Below are positions 32,321-42,821 of a stretch of 64,000 nucleotides of DNA, piece after piece; position 1 is the first letter of the stretch; each line of letters begins with the position of its first letter. The stretch comes from Marthasterias glacialis. Taxonomy: Eukaryota; Echinodermata; Asteroidea; Forcipulatida; Asteriidae. The translations under genes were made by a program, and so were the position numbers. The notes beneath the pieces are model-generated. The model did not search any database. It had not been told where the DNA came from and saw only the letters and a program-made list of their open reading frames with translations. The stretch covers positions 8,761,352 to 8,825,351 of the forward strand of contig OU452240.1 in NCBI GenBank assembly GCA_911728455.2, given 5' to 3'.

Positions 32321-35300
32321 CTGTGGGGGAAACATACTAGATCACCGGCCCTCCACTGTGGGGGAAACATACTAGATCACCGGCCCTCCACTGTGAGGGA
32401 AACATACTAGATCACCCGCCCTCCACTGTGAGGGAAACATACTAGATCACCCGCCCTCCACTGTGGGGGAAACATACTAGATCACCCGCCCTCCACTGTG
32501 AGGGAAACATACTAGATCACCGGCCCTCCACTGTGAGGGAAACATACTAGATCACCCGCCCTCCACTGTGAGGGAAACATACTAGATCACCCGCCCTCCA
32601 CTGTGGGGGAAACATACTAGATCACCCGCCCTCCACTGTGAGGGAAACATACTAGATCACCCGCCCTCCACTGTGAGGGAAACATACTAGATCACCCGCC
32701 CTCCACTGTGGGGGAAACATACTAGATCACCCGCCCTCCACTGTGAGGGAAACATACTAGATCACCCGCCCTCCACTGTGAGGGAAACATACTAGATCAC
32801 CGGCCCTCCACTGTGAGGGAAACATACTAGATCACCCGCCCTCCACTGTGAGGGAAACATACTAGATCACCGGCCCTCCACTGTGAGGGAAACATACTAG
32901 ATCACCCGCCCTCCACTGTGAGGGAAACATACTAGATCACCCGCCCTCCACTGTGAGGGAAACATACTAGATCACCCGCCCTCCACTGTGAGGGAAACAT
33001 ACTAGATCACCCGCCCTCCACTGTGAGGGAAACATACTAGATCACCGGCCCTCCACTGTGAGGGAAACATACTAGATCACCCGCCCTCCACTGTGAGGGA
33101 AACATACTAGATCACCCGCCCTCCACTGTGAGGGAAACATACTAGATCACCCGCCCTCCACTGTGAGGGAAACATACTAGATCACCCGCCCTCCACTGTG
33201 GGGGAAACATACTAGATCACCCGCCCTCCACTGTGAGGGAAACATACTAGATCACCCGCCCTCCACTGTGAGGGAAACATACTAGATCACCCGCCCTCCA
33301 CTGTGAGGGAAACATACTAGATCACCGGCCCTCCACTGTGAGGGAAACATACTAGATCACCCGCCCTCCACTGTGGGGGAAACATACTAGATCACCCGCC
33401 CTCCACTGTGAGGGAAACATACTAGATCACCCGCCCTCCACTGTGAGGGAAACATACTAGATCACCGGCCCTCCACTGTGAGGGAAACATACTAGATCAC
33501 CCGCCCTCCACTGTGAGGGAAACATACTAGATCACCCGCCCTCCACTGTGAGGGAAACATACTAGATCACCCGCCCTCCACTGTGAGGGAAACATACTAG
33601 ATCACCCGCCCTCCACTGTGGGGGAAACATACTAGATCACCCGCCCTCCACTGTGAGGGAAACATACTAGATCACCCGCCCTCCACTGTGAGGGAAACAT
33701 ACTAGATCACCCGCCCTCCACTGTGAGGGAAACATACTAGATCACCGGCCCTCCACTGTGAGGGAAACATACTAGATCACCCGCCCTCCACTGTGGGGGA
33801 AACATACTAGATCACCCGCCCTCCACTGTGAGGGAAACATACTAGATCACCCGCCCTCCACTGTGAGGGAAACATACTAGATCACCCGCCCTCCACTGTG
33901 AGGGAAACATACTAGATCACCCGCCCTCCACTGTGAGGGAAACATACTAGATCACCCGCCCTCCACTGTGAGGGAAACATACTAGATCACCCGCCCTCCA
34001 CTGTGAGGGAAACATACTAGATCACCGGCCCTCCACTGTGGGGGAAACATACTAGATCACCCGCCCTCCACTGTGAGGGAAACATACTAGATCACCCGCC
34101 CTCCACTGTGAGGGAAACATACTAGATCACCCGCCCTCCACTGTGAGGGAAACATACTAGATCACCCGCCCTCCACTGTGAGGGAAACATACTAGATCAC
34201 CGGCCCTCCACTGTGAGGGAAACATACTAGATCACCCGCCCTCCACTGTGAGGGAAACATACTAGATCACCGGCCCTCCACTGTGAGGGAAACATACTAG
34301 ATCACCCGCCCTCCACTGTGAGGGAAACATACTAGATCACCCGCCCTCCACTGTGAGGGAAACATACTAGATCACCGGCCCTCCACTGTGAGGGAAACAT
34401 ACTAGATCACCCGCCCTCCACTGTGAGGGAAACATACTAGATCACCCGCCCTCCACTGTGGGGGAAACATACTAGATCACCCGCCCTCCACTGTGGGGGA
34501 AACATACTAGATCACCCGCCCTCCACTGTGGGGGAAACATACTAGATCACCCGCCCTCCACTGTGAGGGAAACATACTAGATCACCCGCCCTCCACTGTG
34601 GGGGAAACATACTAGATCACCCGCCCTCCACTGTGGGGGAAACATACTAGATCACCGGCCCTCCACTGTGAGGGAAACATACTAGATCACCGGCCCTCCA
34701 CTGTGAGGGAAACATACTAGATCACCCGCCCTCCACTGTGAGGGAAACATACTAGATCACCGGCCCTCCACTGTGAGGGAAACATACTAGATCACCCGCC
34801 CTCCACTGTGAGGGAAACATACTAGATCACCGGCCCTCCACTGTGAGGGAAACATACTAGATCACCGGCCCTCCACTGTGAGGGAAACATACTAGATCAC
34901 CCGCCCTCCACTGTGAGGGAAACATACTAGATCACCCGCCCTCCACTGTGAGGGAAACATACTAGATCACCCGCCCTCCACTGTGAGGGAAACATACTAG
35001 ATCACCCGCCCTCCACTGTGAGGGAAACATACTAGATCACCCGCCCTCCACTGTGAGGGAAACATACTAGATCACCCGCCCTCCACTGTGGGGGAAACAT
35101 ACTAGATCACCCGCCCTCCACTGTGAGGGAAACATACTAGATCACCCGCCCTCCACTGTGAGGGAAACATACTAGATCACCCGCCCTCCACTGTGAGGGA
35201 AACATACTAGATCACCGGCCCTCCACTGTGAGGGAAACATACTAGATCACCCGCCCTCCACTGTGAGGGAAACATACTAGATCACCGGCCCTCCACTGTG

Positions 35301-35680
35301 AGGGAAACATACTAGATCACCGGCCCTCCACTGTGAGGGAAACATACTAGATCACCCGCCCTCCACTGTGAGGGAAACATACTAGATCACCCGCCCTCCA
35401 CTGTGAGGGAAACATACTAGATCACCCGCCCTCCACTGTGAGGGAAACATACTAGATCACCCGCCCTCCACTGTGAGGGAAACATACTAGATCACCCGCC
35501 CTCCACTGTGAGGGAAACATACTAGATCACCGGCCCTCCACTGTGAGGGAAACATACTAGATCACCCGCCCTCCACTGTGGGGGAAACATACTAGATCAC
35601 CCGCCCTCCACTGTGAGGGAAACATACTAGATCACCCGCCCTCCACTGTGAGGGAAACATACTAGATCACCCGCCCTCCA
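32321..35680 (+). repeat. Minisatellite, 96 x 35 bp
   Basis: The unit is ctgtgRgggaaacatactagatcaccSgccctcca, where R is a or g and S is c or g. The span of 3360 bp is exactly 96 units and 33 of 35 positions are invariant as I read it. R is g in about 17 units and S is g in about 22. Units 21-32 and 33-44 have the same variant pattern, a 420-bp duplicated block. The array has no spacers and no long ORF. It begins 197 bp after the LRRIQ1 stop. Confidence 0.97.
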
Positions 35681-35703
35681 CTGAGCAGACACATGTTATG
35701 TTT

Positions 35704-35709
35704 AATAAA
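35704..35709 (+). terminator. Candidate polyadenylation signal for LRRIQ1
   Basis: AATAAA in tgtttaataaagtaaac, 24 bp after the minisatellite. It is the first canonical signal I see after the LRRIQ1 stop codon. If used, the whole array would be in the 3' UTR (inference). Confidence 0.3.
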
Positions 35710-36619
35710 GTAAACATTCTCCTTTTTAGTACAGTACTGTATAGTTTTTGTGGGGATGGTTTGGCACAACTTCCCACTGGAACAAACATATTCTGTAGAT
35801 CTCAGGTTTAAACTAATTGATTTTGTTTGACGCTCTTTAAAAAGGACGTTGAGCACCACTAAGCTTAAGGTGGGGAATATTGTCATTGTGTTTAATTGCC
35901 ATACTTTTGCGGTGTGAAAATCATTTGAGTTTGACATGACAAAAGTGCAATGTTTAGCACAGGCCCAAGATGCAGGCACACCAATGAATTCTCAACCTTG
36001 TTTGGTCTGGCTAAACTATTAACAAATTGTTGCAGAATTGGTGTAGTTCCTTTTTTCGGTAGAATATGACACTTCTCCACTTATGGCTAATTGACAAATG
36101 ATTTAAAAACTTGTACCTACCTACCTAAAGGAGTGGCTATACTAATAATGCAATCCTTAATTCAATATGTTTCAAGTTTACACTCTAGTCACTTGGCTGT
36201 GGAGTACGATAATTTGTGTCATAAAAGCAAATGTCAGGAATTTCCCAGTCTATTCATCAACCAGTGTAGCCCTTGTAAATGACTTTGATCAGTGACTTTT
36301 ATGTCCTAAACTTGTTCCTGGTCAGGGTTGCCAAAACACATCACAGGATTCCAATTATATCCTCTTCATCTCTAAAATTATGCAACTGCTATATATTTCA
36401 AGGTTCCAGAAGCGTGTGTATGATTTCAAAGTCTTCTCCAGGAAATTTGCAAACAAAGAGAGGAGTGACATTCACATTTACGTTCTATTTCATATTTCTT
36501 AATGTTGACAAGGATACCAAGAAATCAATAATTAAATAAAGTTAGTAGCAAGGGACCCTCAAAAGTGACTGAAGCATTTTAAGCAGTAGGTCTGAAGATA
36601 CCTGTGCTGAGAAGAGGAT

Positions 36620-36765
36620 AAAAACATGTCAGTTGTAGACGTAGAAGGAAAACCCCAAACTGGGAAAACCCAATCCACATGCAAAGCTCTGGTCTGGGAT
36701 TCGAAGCGAGTCCACAGAGGTTACCAGCAGGGAAGAAACCACTTTGCCAACCTAAATGCTTATAA
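36620..36765 (-). mobile_element. tRNA-derived SINE
   Basis: On the minus strand, TGGCAAAGTGG (A box, at about 36755) is followed at tRNA distance by GCTTCGAATCCC (B box, about 36700). No tRNA-like acceptor stem was found, so it is a SINE head, not a tRNA gene. Confidence 0.55.
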
Positions 36766-37256
36766 TGTAACATATTGATGTAAACTTGGGGCTCTAATGA
36801 CACTCAAACAATGATATGCAATCAACATCTTACTTTATAACGTTTAAATGTGATGTTTTTATTATGTACAATGTGGATGTCACAAAGTGTGTTAAGTGCA
36901 ATAAAATAATAGATGACTTTACATAAATATTGGATTAAGGCAAGTTATGCACAGATTGGTCCATTTCAGACACAATACCATAATTGTTTGCAAGATTCTA
37001 GTATAATGTAATAGCAGCATAATTGTTAATATTGCTGCATATAACATTGTACGTGTGATAACTAGAATGTTGCCCTGAGCTGCATTCAAATACTTGAAAT
37101 CTTACTAAATGTCTGACATTAAACTTATCAAGTGAATTGAACTTGAAATCCTTGTAAGCTGGTGGTGTTATTGGATATGATTGCAATGGGTATACCCTGT
37201 ATACCAATGTATGTAGTTTGACTCAATCCAGAGAGTAGATTATTGCATTAAACCAT

Positions 37257-37360
37257 CATAATCCCCTTCACATCTTCAACTTCATAATCCCCTTCACATC
37301 TTCAACTTCATAATCCCCTTCACATCTTCAACTTCATAATCCCCTTCACATCTTCAACTT
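37257..37360 (+). repeat. Tandem repeat, 4 x 26 bp
   Basis: Four identical copies of cataatccccttcacatctt plus caactt. Confidence 0.95.
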
Positions 37361-38040
37361 CATGACTCTCGTAGTACTGTTCTTTACACATCAGCATTTA
37401 AATTACAAAATGCACCTTTGTTCATTTAAAATACACATGATTCTTGTTACATACATGTACACTTTTTACATATCTACTTCTATTTCACGTGAGGTGCAAA
37501 TAAATGTTTTAAATAAAGGCACACTTTGTTGACATGTGAGGACTATGCCGTTGGATCACAGGTAAAAGCCCCAGGCCTCGATATGTGCTCCTCGGAGACA
37601 CTGACAACTGGATTTACTATCTCATAATTCATTTAAATATTGATAAGGTCTTGCAATGAAATCTTAAAGTAGATTTGGAAGTAATTCCCCTACAATCAGC
37701 CTTATTGTACATACATACATGTAAATATGCTTATTACAAATAGAAAAGCATTCTGACACCTTGAAGTGTCAAGGTGTCAAAGTTTACCTGATTGATCTTA
37801 CACTATTGGGGCGTATTCTTGTTTATCTTATTGCTCACTAGCCAGTCAGTACATTCTCTGATCATTTAATAATTCATTCTGGATAACCTGAAAGTTTTTT
37901 GACCATTTTAAAGCTGAATGCTTATGACATACTAATGTAAAGTTTTCATACTGAAAATTGAAAACCTGGACAGCATAGATCGATAGAAGGTGAAACTACT
38001 ATCTGGTGAGGTTTGCATCTTCGCAACATTACCATGTATG

Positions 38041-38340
38041 GGTGCGTTCGATTAGCTTCCCAGTGTATACCGGGGAGTTACACTTGTGGTAGCCATGACA
38101 CAAGGCTAATCGGACACTGCGGTGTATTCACTTGACATTCTGGAAAAATTAAGGTTAAAGGTTGTTCCCCGCCGTGAGCCTGCAGCCGTACTACATCATT
38201 ACACCAGGCAGCCACCAGAGACCCGCTCGCGAGTTGGGGCTGTGGTGGCATACACCAGGGCAGACAGGAGTATCACGTGATGGCTAATCGAACGCTCTCG
38301 TGTAAGTTTTACTTACACGTTTAAGCTAATCGAACGCGCC
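38041..38340. mobile_element. 300-bp inverted-repeat element (MITE)
   Basis: The 18-bp ends ggtgcgttcgattagctt (38041-38058) and aagctaatcgaacgcgcc (38323-38340) are complementary with one mismatch. The interior is GC-richer than its surroundings, with ggctaatcgaacgctc as an extra internal copy of the end at 38282. The target duplication is not clear. Confidence 0.7.
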
Positions 38341-40867
38341 TTATATAAAACTCTCTCTATGAGTTGTGGTGATTCTGAAAAAACAACTTAACATTTCGAT
38401 AAGTATGCTCTGATTGTCTTGAGGAGAATGCTGGACTCTGATACTGCTTTAGTACTGCTGTAGAGGCTTAACTACCAGGTAGGCTTAGCTCAAAAAAAAA
38501 AACAAAAAAAAAAAGGTTAGTCTAGGCTCACATTTTAACACAGGAATAAACACAACTTTGCTAATTTAGTCCAGAGTCCTTAAACATGGCTTACATTTCT
38601 TTCTGCACAATCCTCTGCTCTTGTTCTCATCTACATTTCAGCTCATGTCTCTGTGTTGCTGTAGTGAACTACATGTACTAGACCACTGAGAGTGTCCTCT
38701 GACCAATGTAGTGGTGATGTATACAAGGTGTGAGGAACAAATCCTCACTGACTGACACCACGAAGTAGCACACATGTAGATACCAGTAAAAAGTAGCAAT
38801 CGGAGAAAACGGCGTCTAAAGCTGAACGCTTTTTAAAACACCACTATCCTTTAGAATTTCAGAATGTTTTCAACTAGTTTTCTCATTGCTGACTCTGGAT
38901 GCTTTGAACTTGATAAATATACTGCTTTTGTCTGCTTTGCATTCTAAATTAACAAAGGAAAAAGGGTGCGTGCTAGTTCGTGAAACCGAAAAAGAAGCAA
39001 AATAGACTATTTCCGATTTCACGAAGTAACACTCTCCAATGTATTAGTAATGCAAACTTGAGGGCGCGCGCGCGCATGCATGTCCTTCGCGCACAAGATT
39101 TGTGCTAGTTCGTGAAATCGTTTTGTTTACATTTGAGTATGGTGCGCGCCGTGCATTTCAATGGTAAATGTTACTTGTGTGCTAGTTCGTGAAAACAAAA
39201 TTTGTCAATTCCGGGCAAATGTTGCCATACATAATTATTATAATTAAAAAAGTAAAGCTCTTGAAGCTTTGAAACTTCATGAAATTGTAGGGCATGACAA
39301 ATGTTGTATAAACATGTAAAAAACTGAAAACTGAAAAAAATATGGTTTTGTACACAAAGTTCGTGGCGTCGGTGACGAAATGCTGTATCCAACTGCCATT
39401 TTTCACTCGTTACTACCAACAATAGTATCTCACCCAAAGTAAATTATGACATTGATTAAAACAAAAAACAAGTGAAGACGTGGGGCTTGGATGTGGCATT
39501 CTTACTGTGTGCAACTATGACAGTACACATGTATAATTGTTAATCATTTAATCATCTAATCATATACTAACACAATTATGAAATCAAAGTTGCAACACCA
39601 TACTATATTACAAACAAGTCCTTACTCTGATCATTTAACAGAATTATCTAATTTCAAATTCCTTTGCAAAATATACATACATGTACACAGTTTAAACAGG
39701 TTGAGAATGATACATGCACCAGACACCAATTGCAGAATTGTATACATAACATTAAGGTGTCATCCATCTGATCATTTCTTGTTATATGAGCCTTACATCT
39801 TGAGTCTTATCCTTGAATACTAAGGTTTTATATGTGTGCAGTCCTGTTGGTCTGTGAGGCGTCTTTCCAAAGAGTCTACGCATGCAACCAACTATAAGCG
39901 CATGTACCCACCGAGGTAACCAGACTAATTTTGTCTGTCTGCAGGAGGAACCTCCCTTTCAAAATATCGTATATTTTGGTGAATAGAAAGAAAAAGCAGC
40001 TTTTAGTTCATAATTTCTCTCAGGAATGAAAAGGTTAAGTATCAGATTATTGGTAATTGTATGGATGCAGGCAGCATGTTAGCTACAGAGAGGAGTTTCC
40101 TGAATGGCACTTTCAATTCACTTTAAAATCATCTGAGAAGAAGTAAAATGCTTGTGGTGAAACAGGGTCTTGTTCTTCATTTACAAATAGTTTCTGCATA
40201 GGGTCTGACTGGGTTGTCAAAGTGAAGACAGGAAGGCACAAAATTTACTTACACTGTGAAAGTACAAGTAGGTCCAGCACTCTTGTTTCTGTTACCCAAC
40301 TAAGATGTGAACAAACTCACAACTCTAAATCTTAGTGTAGAATGTTTTACACATGGGTCTGCTGCAGAATAGTTCCATGAAAATATTCTTATGATAGGTT
40401 TTTTGGTAAAATCGAAACATGTACATGTATATTGTCATTAGCTTGTTGCTGGTTCACACTTGTATTGGTAATTAAAAACTGTCTTTCAAATCATTACAAT
40501 TTACAACTTTTATCTGAAGGTTACAGTTACCTGCAAACAGCATCTTCCAAAATAACATTCCAAATGGTCATTAATTGTCAAAAGTTATATGAAAAATCAA
40601 CTACAAAGCAGCGTATTTACCAAACATAAAACTGGTGATATTAACAGCATTTGAATGACAAGTTAGCACCATGGCAGTGGACTGAAAATCCACATGTATG
40701 GTTTATAATACAGCCTAGAATCTATAAAAATAGCTATATACACTATTCTTTGTATCACGATTTATGTACAGAAAAATAAATCCAAAATTACCTATCAATG
40801 ATTTGATCCTATTTTTCAAAGTTTTTTCTTCTTTATTTTCTTTTTAAAGCTTTAACTATCATTTAAC

Positions 40868-41772
40868 CAGTTGAAACCGGATGACATGAATACACGCAAA
40901 TGTTTCCCCTGCCTGGAAACAGAAGCCGTCTTTCGGACAACCGGACCGAAGATCACCCGGTCATTCAACTGCCCCGGTCAATTCAATACCAGCATCGTAA
41001 AATAACTGCAACAAAAAGGGCTTGTAAACTTAAAAAGTACATATATCCCATAAAAGGTCTCCTGGTCATACAACTGCGGAGCATGCACAGACCACACACA
41101 CGCCATCTAATGCTTTGTTTTACCCACACAAGGATAAACAAAAGGTCTTAAATAATCCCTTTGAGATGCGGTTTTTATGTAATCCCCGATTATAGACCTT
41201 TGTCCTTTTGTTCCAAGAGGAGGATTACGAGGCATTGACAGGCTTCCACCATTGTTCAATCATTGTATTTAGGCTCAATGAAGTGAAGTCAAAGTAAGCC
41301 GGCAATCAAGCCATAGTTCCGTGTTTAGTACCACTCCTACTATATGCTGTAGGTACTGTCATTGTATTTCGGCTCAATGGAGGTAAGTCAGAGTGAGCCG
41401 GCAATCGAGCCATGGTTCCATGGTCATACAACTGCGGAGCATGCACAGACCACACACATGCCATCTAATGCTTTGTTTTACCCACACAAGGATAAACAAA
41501 AGGTCTTAAATAATCGCTTTGAGAGGCACTAAATGCCACTCCTATGCCGTAGGTAACAGCCAATGTTTTACAATTCAAGGTGCGTGAATTTGATATTTTC
41601 TTGGATGAGAAACAAAACGGACAATCCAATAAAGAGATTCTTTGTTCTCTAGGCATTGTCAAGAAGAATTTTTTTGTGCCAGCAGAACCCCTCAAAGAAA
41701 ACGGATTCTGACAAAAGAATCCCGCCAGGGGGCTGGGACAACAACAAAAGCATCCTGGCGGTAACTGGTTAA
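40868..41772 (+). repeat. Dispersed repeat family 1, copy B, rearranged
   Basis: Ends aaccagttgaaaccgg and gcggtaactggtt, flanked by TTAA/TA. Compared with copy C it has an internal duplication (gcatgcacagaccacacac at about 41083 and 41441) and a 78-bp insert at 40978-41055 that also occurs at 42449-42526. Noncoding. Confidence 0.75.
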
Positions 41773-42011
41773 GATGTTAAGATCAATGTTCTCCCAGCTA
41801 AGGAGTTTTTAATGGCTTTTCTTGGCTTCCGGCATGCAACTTTGTTGTTTAAACAGATGAGGAAATTGACAAACACACAAAACTTGTCATTTTTACTTTA
41901 ATTGAACTTACTTTCAATTTGCAGTCATTTCTTTTGACCCACCAACCCACAATTTCAAGTAGAAAATTGAACTGTTAAAACATTGATTAGTCTGAATTGT
42001 CCCATTATGGG

Positions 42012-42017
42012 TTTATT
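42012..42017 (-). terminator. Candidate polyadenylation signal for TP53I11
   Basis: AATAAA on the minus strand (tttatt on +), about 620 bp after the TP53I11 stop codon. Confidence 0.35.
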
Positions 42018-42448
42018 TGTTGATTATTATTTCAATGCACATGTAGAGTTTAAACCTATGTTTGAAATCAAAGTGTACTGTATGTGATGAATGTATCATT
42101 GTAATATCATATAAAGTTATCTCAGCATCACCTCTCTCAATTCAATCAAACCATTAGGTTCCAAGAAAAAGTGTTCAGAACCACCAACAGTTAACACCTA
42201 TTTTTGTGTCAATATTCTTTTTACTTTAAAATTAAAAAAGAAGTTGGGTTTGAGAACACAACTTCATTTAGCTGTATGGATGTTGGAGAATGACAGGTGT
42301 GTAAAATATTACTATCACTTTGGGGCCATTCAAATTTTGTCAGTTTCAAAATAGTATTTAAAAAAATTAATAATAACAGCAAACATGGCATGGGAATAGT
42401 TATGACAGCAGAGCCCAACGACTCCACACAATTAAACCACAAAATCAC

Positions 42449-42526
42449 TCAATTCAATACCAGCATCGTAAAATAACTGCAACAAAAAGGGCTTGTAAAC
42501 TTAAAAAGTACATATGTCCCTTAAAA
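42449..42526. repeat. 78-bp segment duplicated at 40978-41055
   Basis: 76 of 78 positions match the insert in family 1 copy B, same orientation, 1471 bp apart. Here it is in the probable 3' UTR of TP53I11 and has no family 1 sequence around it. Confidence 0.9.
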
Positions 42527-42636
42527 AATTGATTTGTTAACACCTCAAACTTATCAAACAAAACAGTGGCAAATAATGTGAAAACTACAGCATTTTTTGG
42601 TAAATCCATCCAATAATCCTGAAGGGAGTGTGCTCT

Positions 42637-42821
42637 TCAATCGTTCTTATCCACTGGCATGTCGTATATGATCATCTTAGGTTTCCATAACCACTTAGCA
42701 CTGAATCCAGATAAGATGGCATAAAAGTACAAGCTGATAGTGATTGCCATGACAACCACTAACAAGACAAGTACACTAGGGAAGTTGAATGACAAGCTCC
42801 CACACAGTGTACACATCATGA
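42637..42821 (-). CDS. TP53I11: TP53I11 exon 6 (stop codon)
   Basis: Encodes VMMCTLCGSLSFNFPSVLVL, a long membrane segment, then WKPKMIIYDMPVDKND and TGA (42639-42637). Acceptor catttcag. It replaces the short basic tail of vertebrate proteins with about 25 more residues. Confidence 0.88.

Larger units (their letters stand above)
35681..42636. other. Convergent intergenic region between LRRIQ1 and TP53I11
   Basis: Apart from the listed SINE, 26-bp repeat, 300-bp element, family 1 copy B and the TP53I11 3' UTR, I see no genes. A poly-A-rich run lies at 38491-38515. Confidence 0.6.

Noticed and set aside
32321..35680. CRISPR-like array of short direct repeats
   Set aside because: The 35-bp units abut with no spacers, and the context is an animal genome; it is a minisatellite.
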